The notes under the pieces are model-generated. The model was not told the origin of the DNA, ran no database searches, and saw nothing but the letters and a program-made list of their open reading frames with translations. Shown here piece after piece: positions 56,833 to 64,000 of a stretch of 64,000 nucleotides of DNA. Position numbers and translations under genes: made by a program. The DNA comes from Bifidobacterium mellis. Lineage in GTDB: Bacteria; Actinomycetota; Actinomycetes; Actinomycetales; Bifidobacteriaceae. The stretch lies in contig NZ_KQ033885.1 of the NCBI RefSeq assembly GCF_000967265.1, forward strand, positions 1,593,538 through 1,657,537, in the 5' to 3' direction. Numbering within the stretch: position 1 is the stretch's first letter; each line of letters opens with the position of its first letter.

Positions 56833-58169
56833 TGGGCCTGCCGATCGAAGACACGCAGGATGGATGCCTGCCCGGTGACCGAATCGAAGGTGGAAATCCG
56901 CTCGACCACCCGCCGCAGGGTCACCTCGTCGCACAGGTGGGTGACCACGCGCAGCTGCTGGATCTCGCCGCTGTAGCCCGGGTCATGCAGGGTGGGCTTG
57001 ATGTCCTGGTTGACTCCGTTGATGGAGATGCCCGCCTCGGAAAAGACCTGGGCGATGGCCGCCAGCACGCCAGGCTTGTCGTGAATGAGGAAACGGACGG
57101 CAAAGGCGGCCCGGGATGCATCCAGCGGAGCCATGGGGATGTTGGCGTACATGGGGATCCCCGGACCCATGCCATGCTGGACGATGTGGCGGGCCTCGGT
57201 GACCACGTCCCCCACAACGGCTGATGCTGTGGGCGCTCCCCCGGCACCCCGGCCGTAGAACATGAGGTCGTCGGCGGCCCTGGCGGTGACAAAGACGGCA
57301 TTGAAGCTGCCATGGACCGAGGCCAGAGGGTGGCTGTCGGGAATCAGCGCCGGGTAGACCCGGGCGGAGATGCCCTGTTCGCCACGTTCGGCCACGGCCA
57401 GAAGCTTGATGACCCGGTGTTCGGTCTGTGCTGCCGCAATATCGTCAGCGGTGATGGCGCGGATGCCCTCCACGGGGACATCATCCAGGCGCACATCGGT
57501 ATGGAAGGCCAGCGTGGCCATGATGGCGGCCTTGGCGGCTGCATCCAGCCCGTCCACATCGGCAGTGGGGTCCGCCTCGGCGAAACCCTTGGCCTGGGCG
57601 TCGCGCAGGGCCTGGTCGAATTGAAGACCCTTGGTGGTCATCTCATCCAGAATGTAGTTGGTGGTCCCGTTGACAATGCCCACCAGGCTGGTGATGCCGT
57701 CACCCACCAGGGATTCGCGCAGGGGCCGCACGATGGGGATGGCCCCGCCCACGGCCGCCTCGAAGTAGATATCGACGCCCCGCTCTTCGGCAGCCCGGTA
57801 GAGCTCGGGACCGTGCTGGGCCAGCAGGGCCTTGTTGGCGGTGACCACGCTGGCTCCGGACTCAATGGCCTTGAGCAGCAGGGTGCGGGCCGGCTCGATG
57901 CCGCCGATCAGTTCGATGACGATGTCCGCCCGGGTGACCAGACCGGCTGAGTCTGTGGTCAGCAGGGACGGATCGATCCAATCAGCCTTGACCTTGTCGG
58001 GGTGGAGGACGGCGATGCCCACCAGCTGCAGGGGACGACCCACTCGGCTGGCCAGATCCTGGCTCTGCTCCACCAGGAGGCGAGCGGTCTGGGAACCCAC
58101 GGTCCCTGCCCCTAGAAGTGCTATGCGGATAGGCCTGACGGCCTCCTGCTGCTGCGTATTCGTGGGCAT
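56829..58169 (-). CDS. hom: Homoserine dehydrogenase
   Basis: 446 residues. IALLGAGTVGSQTARLLVEQ is the NAD(P)-binding loop; VTANKALLAQHGPELYRAA, GGAIPIVRPLRESLVGDGITSLVGIVNGTTNYILDEM (in two parts) and ADPTADVDGLDAAAKAAIMA form the catalytic domain. A C-terminal ACT domain (HDKPGVLAAIAQVFSEAGIS) suggests threonine feedback control. GGAGGATCCAT precedes the ATG. It reduces aspartate semialdehyde to homoserine, opposite the lysine branch encoded just upstream. Confidence 0.97.
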   Translation of the reverse strand: MPTNTQQQEAVRPIRIALLGAGTVGSQTARLLVEQSQDLASRVGRPLQLVGIAVLHPDKVKADWIDPSLLTTDSAGLVTRADIVIELIGGIEPARTLLLKAIESGASVVTANKALLAQHGPELYRAAEERGVDIYFEAAVGGAIPIVRPLRESLVGDGITSLVGIVNGTTNYILDEMTTKGLQFDQALRDAQAKGFAEADPTADVDGLDAAAKAAIMATLAFHTDVRLDDVPVEGIRAITADDIAAAQTEHRVIKLLAVAERGEQGISARVYPALIPDSHPLASVHGSFNAVFVTARAADDLMFYGRGAGGAPTASAVVGDVVTEARHIVQHGMGPGIPMYANIPMAPLDASRAAFAVRFLIHDKPGVLAAIAQVFSEAGISINGVNQDIKPTLHDPGYSGEIQQLRVVTHLCDEVTLRRVVERISTFDSVTGQASILRVFDRQAQ

Positions 58170-58280
58170 ATGGATCCTCCATCCGCCCCAACGGGGCCTG
58201 TCACCGGGTGTTGCTCCATCTTAGAAAGCCAATCCGACACCCGTATCCACCCCGGCGGCCGTTTCCATCCGGAACGGGAC

Positions 58281-59852
58281 TCATCCCTGGTCCAAGGCCA
58301 GCAGGTCATCCATGGTCTGCCGCCGCAGCATCAGATGGGCACCGGACTGGTCCAGACCTACCACGGCGGCGATCAGGGCCTGGTTGTAATTGCTGGCCAT
58401 GGTCCGCCCGTAGGCGCCGGTCACCGGCACCAGGAGCAGGTCACCCCGGCGGATGTCCGCTGGCAGGGCCACATCCTGCACCAGGATATCCCCCGATTCA
58501 CAGTGCTTGCCCACCACACGGGCCTGGATCCGGTCCCCGCTGCCATGTCTGTTGGCCAGAACAGCGGTGTATTCGGCCCCGTAGAGGGCCGGACGGATGT
58601 TGTCGCTCATGCCGCCGTCAACCGAAACATAGGTACGCACGCTTCCGTCGGACAGGGGGACGGGCTTGACGGTGCCCACCCGGTACAGGCTCATGCCACA
58701 GGGGGCCACGATCCAGCGGCCGGGCTCGAAGGCGATGACCGGCATGGGCATGCCCAAGCGACGGTTGATGGCGACCATGTCAGCCCCCAGACTGGTCAGG
58801 GTCTGGTCCAGGTCCATCCGATCCTCATCCGGGGTGTAGGGCACGGAGAAACCGCCGCCCAGATCCACCTCAGGCATCAGGTATCCGTCGGTGGCCCAGA
58901 AGGTGTGCCGCAGCAGCATCATGCGCCGGGCGGCCTCGATGAAGGCCGAAGAGTCATGGATCTGGGAGCCGATATGGGTGTGGATGCCCACCAGCTCCAG
59001 TTCCTTCTCGTGGGAGCGAATTTCCTTAAGCAGGGCGATGGCCGGGCCGTCGGCCAGGACGGACATGGCTTTGATCCGGGCGGGATCAGCCGGTTCAAGG
59101 GGCCCGTTGGCAGCGGAATACAGGGCCGAAGAGGAAGGTGAGAGTACGGAATCGACAGGAGTCGAGGAACCGTTGTTCTTGGTGGCCGCCGAAATCGCTG
59201 CCCCAGTCTGTTCGCAGGTACCAGGCTCAGGCCCAAGGTCCAGCAGGCCCACATCGGTGCCCTGGGGCAGCAGGGGAATGCCGAACTTCTGATCCTCGTG
59301 GGCAGTGGAGATGTACTCGTGGCCGCCTGCGTGCACCCCCACGGTCACCCGGAGCATGACCTTGGCGCGACGTCCCTGCGCCCTTGCGGCAGCAGCGATT
59401 CGGGCAGGCTCGTCAGGCGCATCGATGACGATGGCCCTGTAGCCCTCCTTCACAGCCAGGTCGATCTCCTGGTCGGACTTGTTGTTGCCGTGCAGGACCA
59501 GGCGGCGGCCAGGGGCGCCGGCGGCCTGGGCAATCAGCATCTCGCCCAGGGAGCAGGTGTCGATATCCAGCCCCTGGCGCAGCATGATCCGCACGGTCTC
59601 CTTGCTGAGGAAGGCCTTGCCGGCGTAGCTGACCCTGGTGGTCGCACCACCCAGATCCCGCAGGGCCGCCTGACGGAAGGCCGAGGCCCGTTCCGCCATC
59701 ATCGCGGTATCCATCAGATACATGGGGGTGCCGTAACGCTTGGCCAGATCCTCCATGGAGCACCCGTGCATGGTCAGCATGCCCTCGCTGTCCCGCTGCA
59801 GAGCTCCAGGCCAGAACCCGTCGGGCCCCAGCCCGCACATCCCTGTTTCCAT
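58281..59852 (-). CDS. lysA: Diaminopimelate decarboxylase
   Basis: 523 residues, longer than usual. RVSYAGKAFLSKETVRIM carries the PLP Lys; LVGIHTHIGSQIHDSS, EVDLGGGFSVPYTPDED, AFEPGRWIVAPCG and GKHCESGDILVQDVALP are family motifs. A Ser/Asn-rich insertion of about 60 residues (around ATKNNGSSTPVDSVLSPSSS) lies before the HIGSQI motif and explains the length. GGGAGGT lies 5 nt before the ATG. It makes lysine from meso-diaminopimelate and follows argS by 27 nt, an order typical of actinobacteria. Confidence 0.95.
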   Translation of the reverse strand: METGMCGLGPDGFWPGALQRDSEGMLTMHGCSMEDLAKRYGTPMYLMDTAMMAERASAFRQAALRDLGGATTRVSYAGKAFLSKETVRIMLRQGLDIDTCSLGEMLIAQAAGAPGRRLVLHGNNKSDQEIDLAVKEGYRAIVIDAPDEPARIAAAARAQGRRAKVMLRVTVGVHAGGHEYISTAHEDQKFGIPLLPQGTDVGLLDLGPEPGTCEQTGAAISAATKNNGSSTPVDSVLSPSSSALYSAANGPLEPADPARIKAMSVLADGPAIALLKEIRSHEKELELVGIHTHIGSQIHDSSAFIEAARRMMLLRHTFWATDGYLMPEVDLGGGFSVPYTPDEDRMDLDQTLTSLGADMVAINRRLGMPMPVIAFEPGRWIVAPCGMSLYRVGTVKPVPLSDGSVRTYVSVDGGMSDNIRPALYGAEYTAVLANRHGSGDRIQARVVGKHCESGDILVQDVALPADIRRGDLLLVPVTGAYGRTMASNYNQALIAAVVGLDQSGAHLMLRRQTMDDLLALDQG

Positions 59853-59879
59853 CGACGACCTCCCGGTGACCTTGAGGGT

Positions 59880-61637
59880 TTACATACGGTCCGGGGCCTG
59901 GACGCCCAACAGACCCAGACCGTTGGCGATGACCTGCTGCACGGCGTCATTGAGCCGAAGACGCGCCGCCGCACGGGCCGGCTGTGGATTCCTGTCCTCG
60001 TCCTGGTCCAAATCCGCCCGGCCAGTGGGCTCCATGGGCACCACGCGCTCCAGGTTGTACCAGCGGTGATATACCCCAGCCAGCTGCTCCAGGTAGTGGG
60101 CCACCCGGTGGGGGGCCTTCTGGTCGCCGGCAGTCTGAACAACATTGGGGTAAAGAGCCAGGACGCCCAGAACATCGTTGTCGGCGGCAGTGTCCAGCAG
60201 GGACAGGTCGGCCCCGGACCGGTCGATGCCCGCCTGTGCTGCGTTCCTATCCACATTCTTGGAACGGGCGTGTGCGTACTGCACGTAGTAGACGGGGTTG
60301 TCGTTGGTATGCGAGGCCAGCAGGTCCAGGTCGATGTCCACGCTCTGGTTGTAGTCGGTGCGGGCCAGGGAATACCGTGCGGCATCCACACCCACGGCAT
60401 CCACCAGGTCGTCGATGGTGACCACGTTGCCTGCCCGCTTGCTCATGCGCACGGCCTGGCCGTCCTTGATGACGTTGACCATCTGGCCGATCAGGATCTG
60501 CATGTTCACGCCGGGGGTGTCTCCGAAGGCCGCGCAGATGGCCATCATCCGGCCGATGTAGCCATGATGGTCGGCACCCAGCATGTAAATGGCCTCGTCG
60601 CAGGGATCCTTGGCCCTGCGCCGCTTGTTCAGGTAATAGGCGATGTCTGCCGCCACGTATGCTGCGTTACCGTCGGACTTGATGATCACCCGGTCCTTGT
60701 CGTCGCCGTAGGTGGTGGAGCGGAACCAGGTAGCCCCGTCCTTCTCGAAGATGTCGCCCTTGGCCCGCAGCTCATCGATGGCCCGGTCCACCTGGCCGGA
60801 CTCGTACAGGCTGTTCTCATGGAACCAGACATCGAAGTTGACCCGGAAGTCACGCATGGACTGCTGGATCTCGGCGAACATCATGGGCACGGCCCGGGTG
60901 CGGAAGGCCTCACGCTGGGGGCTGTCACCCTCGGCGCCGTCCTCGTCGCGCACCCTGGGCATGGCCAGGATATCCTGCCCCTGGTCGGCCGCTTCCTTGA
61001 CCACCCGAGAGGCAATCTCATCAATGTAGGAGCCCTTGTAGCCGTCAGCAGGCACAGGTTCGCCGTGGGCCGCCGCCACCAAAGAACGCGAGAAGCGGTC
61101 GATCTGCGTGCCGTGGTCGTTGAAGTAATACTCCCTGACCACCTTGGCGCCGTTGGCCTCCAGGACGCGGGCCATGGAGTCGCCTACAGCCGCCCACCGT
61201 GTGCCGCCGATGTGGATGGGACCCGTGGGGTTGGCGGAGACGAATTCCAGATTGAGCGTGCGCCCGCTCAGGTGATCGTTGCTCCCGAAGGCGGCTCCCG
61301 CCTCCAGGACCGCATCGACCACAGCGGCCGCCGAGGCCGAATCCAGGGTTATGTTGATGAAGCCGGGACCTGCCACGTCCACCTGGGCGATCCCGTCGGC
61401 CTCCCGCAGGGCCTCGGCCAAGGCCTGCCCCAGTTCGGCAGGCCTCATGCCGGCCTTCTTGGCCAGCTGCATGGCGATGTTGGTGGACCAGTCCCCGTGG
61501 GAGCGGTCCTTGGGGCGCATGACCGCCAGATGGTCGGCGTCAGGAACCATGTCTGGCTCCAGGCTTCCCAGGCGGCCTGACTGGGCCATCTTGGCGGCGG
61601 TCGAAGAGATGATACGGGCAAGTGCTTCAGGACTCAT
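59880..61637 (-). CDS. argS: Arginyl-tRNA synthetase
   Basis: 585 residues from MSPEALARIISSTAAKM at 61637; the frame runs on to 61874 but there overlaps ridA. The HIGH motif is FVSANPTGPIHIGGTRW and the KMSKS counterpart is AVRMSKRAGNVVTIDDLVD. The N-terminal Arg-S domain (GDWSTNIAMQLAKKAG) and the C-terminal anticodon domain ending LGLLGVQAPDRM are present. It is a class I synthetase, cytosolic. It is followed by lysA. Confidence 0.97.
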   Translation of the reverse strand: MSPEALARIISSTAAKMAQSGRLGSLEPDMVPDADHLAVMRPKDRSHGDWSTNIAMQLAKKAGMRPAELGQALAEALREADGIAQVDVAGPGFINITLDSASAAAVVDAVLEAGAAFGSNDHLSGRTLNLEFVSANPTGPIHIGGTRWAAVGDSMARVLEANGAKVVREYYFNDHGTQIDRFSRSLVAAAHGEPVPADGYKGSYIDEIASRVVKEAADQGQDILAMPRVRDEDGAEGDSPQREAFRTRAVPMMFAEIQQSMRDFRVNFDVWFHENSLYESGQVDRAIDELRAKGDIFEKDGATWFRSTTYGDDKDRVIIKSDGNAAYVAADIAYYLNKRRRAKDPCDEAIYMLGADHHGYIGRMMAICAAFGDTPGVNMQILIGQMVNVIKDGQAVRMSKRAGNVVTIDDLVDAVGVDAARYSLARTDYNQSVDIDLDLLASHTNDNPVYYVQYAHARSKNVDRNAAQAGIDRSGADLSLLDTAADNDVLGVLALYPNVVQTAGDQKAPHRVAHYLEQLAGVYHRWYNLERVVPMEPTGRADLDQDEDRNPQPARAAARLRLNDAVQQVIANGLGLLGVQAPDRM

Positions 61638-61680
61638 GCCCTCAAGTCTAGCGACGGCGGGGACCAGCAGCCGGCCCGTC

Positions 61681-62070
61681 TCAGGCCAGGGCCACGACCT
61701 CGATCTCGACCAGGGCCCCCTTGGGGATGTCCGCGCCGCCGAAGGCCACGCGGGCCGGCCGCACCGAGCCGATGAAAACCTGGGAGTAAGCCTGGTCCAC
61801 CTGGGTGAAATCCTCCACCCGCCGCATAAGAATGGTGGCCTTGACCACCCTCTCCATGCCGCTGCCGGCTGCATCCAGGATATTCTTGACGTTCTTCAGT
61901 GCCTGGGTGGCCTGGTCAGCCGCAGTGCCCTCCACCAGCTCACCGGTGTCCGGGTCGATGCCCAGCTGTCCGGAGACAAAGACAAAGCCCCCGGCCTTGA
62001 CAGCCTGGCTGTAGGCTCCCAAGGCCTGGGGCGCATATGGCGTGCCGATCTCTTCCGGTCCATCTTCCAT
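61681..62070 (-). CDS. ridA: RidA-family enamine/imine deaminase
   Basis: 129 residues, the family length. IGTPYAPQALGAYSQAVKAGGFVFVSGQLG, ATQALKNVKNILDAAGSG and the signature FIGSVRPARVAFGGADIPKGALVEIEVVA contain the Arg that contacts the substrate carboxylate. RidA hydrolyses reactive 2-aminoacrylate made by PLP enzymes. It stands between argS and the pyruvate oxidase gene on the same strand. Confidence 0.95.
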   Translation of the reverse strand: MEDGPEEIGTPYAPQALGAYSQAVKAGGFVFVSGQLGIDPDTGELVEGTAADQATQALKNVKNILDAAGSGMERVVKATILMRRVEDFTQVDQAYSQVFIGSVRPARVAFGGADIPKGALVEIEVVALA

Positions 62071-62173
62071 GGGTCCGTCCTTTCTTCAGGTCCGCCGCAC
62101 CCATGACGGGCCGAAGCCCCGGGCGGACACCGTCCACTATAGGAGTGCCCGCCCGGCGCAAGCGGTACCGGTC

Positions 62174-63928
62174 TCAGCCCTTGCGAGCCTCCTGACCCAT
62201 CCAGTAGGCCAGGGAGCGCAGATCTCCGGCCTCGTAGGTCTTGACGAATTTCTCGACCTGGTCCGGATCCGAGCAGGTCTCCGGGAACCGCATGTAGCGG
62301 GTATCCAGAGGGCTGGCTCCTGTCAGCTTGACATCGATGACCGAAGACCTGTCGGCCTTGCGGGCCTCGGAGAAGGCGTGGCGGGCATCGGCCACCGTGC
62401 GCACGGTGAAGCCCAGGGCACCCATGCCCTCGCCGACCTTGGCCCAGTCGGTGTCGGGCAGGTCCACTCCGCTCAGGGGCTGATGGCTGTCGTCGCGCTG
62501 CTCGGCCTCGATGTAGCCCAAGGAGCGGTTGGAGAAGACCACGTTGATGACCGGGGCATGGTACTTGAGCTGGGCCAGCACCTCCTCACCGAGCATGGCG
62601 AACCCGCCGTCGCCGCTCAGGGAGTAGACGGTCGATTCCGGATGCTCCAGCTTGGCAGCCAAGGCGGCCGGCACGGCGTAGCCCATGGTGGCATGCTTGC
62701 CGGAGACGGTCCAGCGGTTGGTGGGCTTCAGATGCAGCAGACGCAGGAAGTCAATATCCACATTGCCCACGTCGGGGATGACGATGTCATTGTCCTCAAG
62801 CTGCTGATCGATGATGTGGTAGACGGGCTCGGGCCGCAGGGGTGTACGGGTGTCTTCGTTGAAGGAGGCCACCCACTGGTCCCAGTTCTCCTTGCTGCGC
62901 AGGCAGGCCCTGTAGAAGACGGACTCCTCCTGGTCCTGGCCGGCGGCGGTTATGGCCTTGAGGGCCTCGCGGGCGTCGGCCTGGATGGCCAGGACCACAT
63001 TGGCCTGGAAGCGCTTGCCCAGCTTGACCGGGTTCAGGTCGATCTGGATGACCTTGGTGTTGGGGGTGACGAACATGGACCCGAAGGGGTTGTCCGAACC
63101 CACCCAGACCGTCAGATCCGAGGTGTAGATGGCCTCCGTGGCGGTCTTGGTGGCCACACGGCCGGCCGACTGCAGGTAGGCAGGATAGGTGTCCTCCACA
63201 ATCCCCTTGGCCGGGAAGGTGGAGACCATGGGCATCTTGAAACGCTCGGACATGGCGACCAGCTCATCGCGGGCCCCGGCAGCGCCCTGGCCGAAGTAGA
63301 GCAGCGGCGCCTTGGCGGACTGAATGATCTCAACTGCCTTGCTGACCTGGTCTGCCGCAGGCTTCAGAGGCTCCGGCTTGCGGAAGTTGGGCGCGGATGC
63401 CACCGGGCGGTCGTCGATCTCGGCCCAGGCCAGATCCTTGGGAATGATGACCACGGAGACCCCGTGGCTGGCGTAGGCGCGACGGATGGCCTCGTCCACC
63501 AGGGCCGGCAGCCCCTGGGCATTGGTGGCGGCCCGGGCGAATACGGCCACATCGGTAAAGATAGGCACCTCATCCATGGCCTGGAAGAAGTCCATGTTCA
63601 TAAAGGCCTGGGGCACCTCGCCCACCAGGGCCAGCACCGGCACGCCGTCCTCACGGGCATCATAGAGGCCATTGAGCAGGTGGACAGCCCCTGGGCCCGA
63701 CGAGCCGAAGCAGACACCGATCCTGCCGGTCAGCTTGGCCTCGCCGGCGGCAGCCAGGGCTCCGGCCTCCTCATGACGGACCTGGATGAAGTCGATGCGC
63801 TCGCGCTCGTTGTGGATGGCGTTCATCATTGAGTCGAAGGAACCGCCGGGCAGGCCATAGATGCGCGGCACCCCCCACTGCTCCAGGACGTGAAGGACAG
63901 CATCCCCTGCATTGATTCGATTGGCCAT
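62174..63928 (-). CDS. Pyruvate oxidase (ThDP- and FAD-dependent)
   Basis: 584 residues. ThDP-enzyme architecture: VLEQWGVPRIYGLPGGSFDSMM with HEEAGALAAAGEAKLTG (ThDP Glu) in the PYR domain; a central FAD-type domain (KAPLLYFGQGAAGARDEL); and the PP domain motif GDGGFAMLGEEVLAQL followed by VVFSNRSLGYIEAEQ. FGSSGPGAVHLLNGLYDAREDGVPVL is typical of lactic-acid-bacterial pyruvate oxidases, which turn pyruvate, phosphate and O2 into acetyl phosphate, CO2 and H2O2. AAAGGAG lies 5 nt before the ATG. A quinone-dependent or acetolactate-type relative cannot be wholly excluded. Confidence 0.85.
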   Translation of the reverse strand: MANRINAGDAVLHVLEQWGVPRIYGLPGGSFDSMMNAIHNERERIDFIQVRHEEAGALAAAGEAKLTGRIGVCFGSSGPGAVHLLNGLYDAREDGVPVLALVGEVPQAFMNMDFFQAMDEVPIFTDVAVFARAATNAQGLPALVDEAIRRAYASHGVSVVIIPKDLAWAEIDDRPVASAPNFRKPEPLKPAADQVSKAVEIIQSAKAPLLYFGQGAAGARDELVAMSERFKMPMVSTFPAKGIVEDTYPAYLQSAGRVATKTATEAIYTSDLTVWVGSDNPFGSMFVTPNTKVIQIDLNPVKLGKRFQANVVLAIQADAREALKAITAAGQDQEESVFYRACLRSKENWDQWVASFNEDTRTPLRPEPVYHIIDQQLEDNDIVIPDVGNVDIDFLRLLHLKPTNRWTVSGKHATMGYAVPAALAAKLEHPESTVYSLSGDGGFAMLGEEVLAQLKYHAPVINVVFSNRSLGYIEAEQRDDSHQPLSGVDLPDTDWAKVGEGMGALGFTVRTVADARHAFSEARKADRSSVIDVKLTGASPLDTRYMRFPETCSDPDQVEKFVKTYEAGDLRSLAYWMGQEARKG

Positions 63929-64000
63929 GTGAACTCCTTTGCTTCACCGGGAAAGGAGGCTCCGCCGCAACGCGGAAGCGTCGGTCCTCCCCGACGTTCG

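Overview
The window reads as a Bifidobacterium chromosome, most likely from the insect-gut (B. asteroides-like) side of the genus. It has high-GC coding sequence, a giant single-chain type I fatty acid synthase with a linked acyl-CoA carboxylase (AccBC, AccD) and biotin ligase, the tRNA-Trp/secE/nusG/rplK/rplA block, the rne/rplU/rpmA/obgE/proB block, a lysine/threonine block (argS, lysA, hom, thrB) and a pyruvate oxidase. The genus call is inferred from gene content and order; the insect-gut placement is only a guess.

Layout. 1-2.25 kb: end of a membrane-protein gene, a second membrane protein and a small acidic ORF. 2.3-7.28 kb: a very long type I-E CRISPR array (about 82 repeats, period 61) read on the minus strand. 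7.28-17.24 kb: leader and a complete type I-E cas operon, all minus strand: cas3, cas8e, cse2, cas7e, cas5e, cas6e, cas1e, cas2e. 17.3-17.45 kb: cas3 promoter with two orphan, structure-preserving CRISPR repeats. 17.66 kb: holo-ACP synthase. 18.1-24.08 kb: a gene-poor decayed island with an RDD-family pseudogene, three relic type I-C-like CRISPR repeats, a tRNA-Gly gene with a 44-nt degenerate copy of its 3' part 2.3 kb away (a probable att scar), and phage-like leftovers including a holin. 24.1-37.0 kb: fas, accD and accBC. 37-41.5 kb: birA, a divergent large membrane protein and a PucR-HTH regulator. 41.5-64 kb: conserved housekeeping genes, nearly all on the minus strand.

How the genes work together. 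AccBC/AccD make malonyl-CoA, BirA biotinylates AccBC, Fas builds fatty acids on an internal ACP domain, and AcpS arms that ACP. The adjacent PucR-HTH protein resembles in architecture the actinobacterial FasR-type activators. The Cas operon supplies interference (Cas3 plus Cascade), crRNA processing (Cas6e) and adaptation (Cas1-Cas2) for the array that follows it on the same strand.

The most interesting signal lies at 17,327-17,441. Upstream of cas3 are two degenerate repeats that keep the 6-bp stem and 4-nt loop of the array repeat, one with compensatory stem changes. The pseudo-spacer after the first matches 18 of 21 nt, including an uninterrupted 11-nt seed next to an AA-containing PAM-like triplet, of a site that overlaps the predicted -35 of the cas3 promoter. 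This is the layout expected of a CreR-like guide RNA with which Cascade represses its own operon. It is inferred from sequence only.
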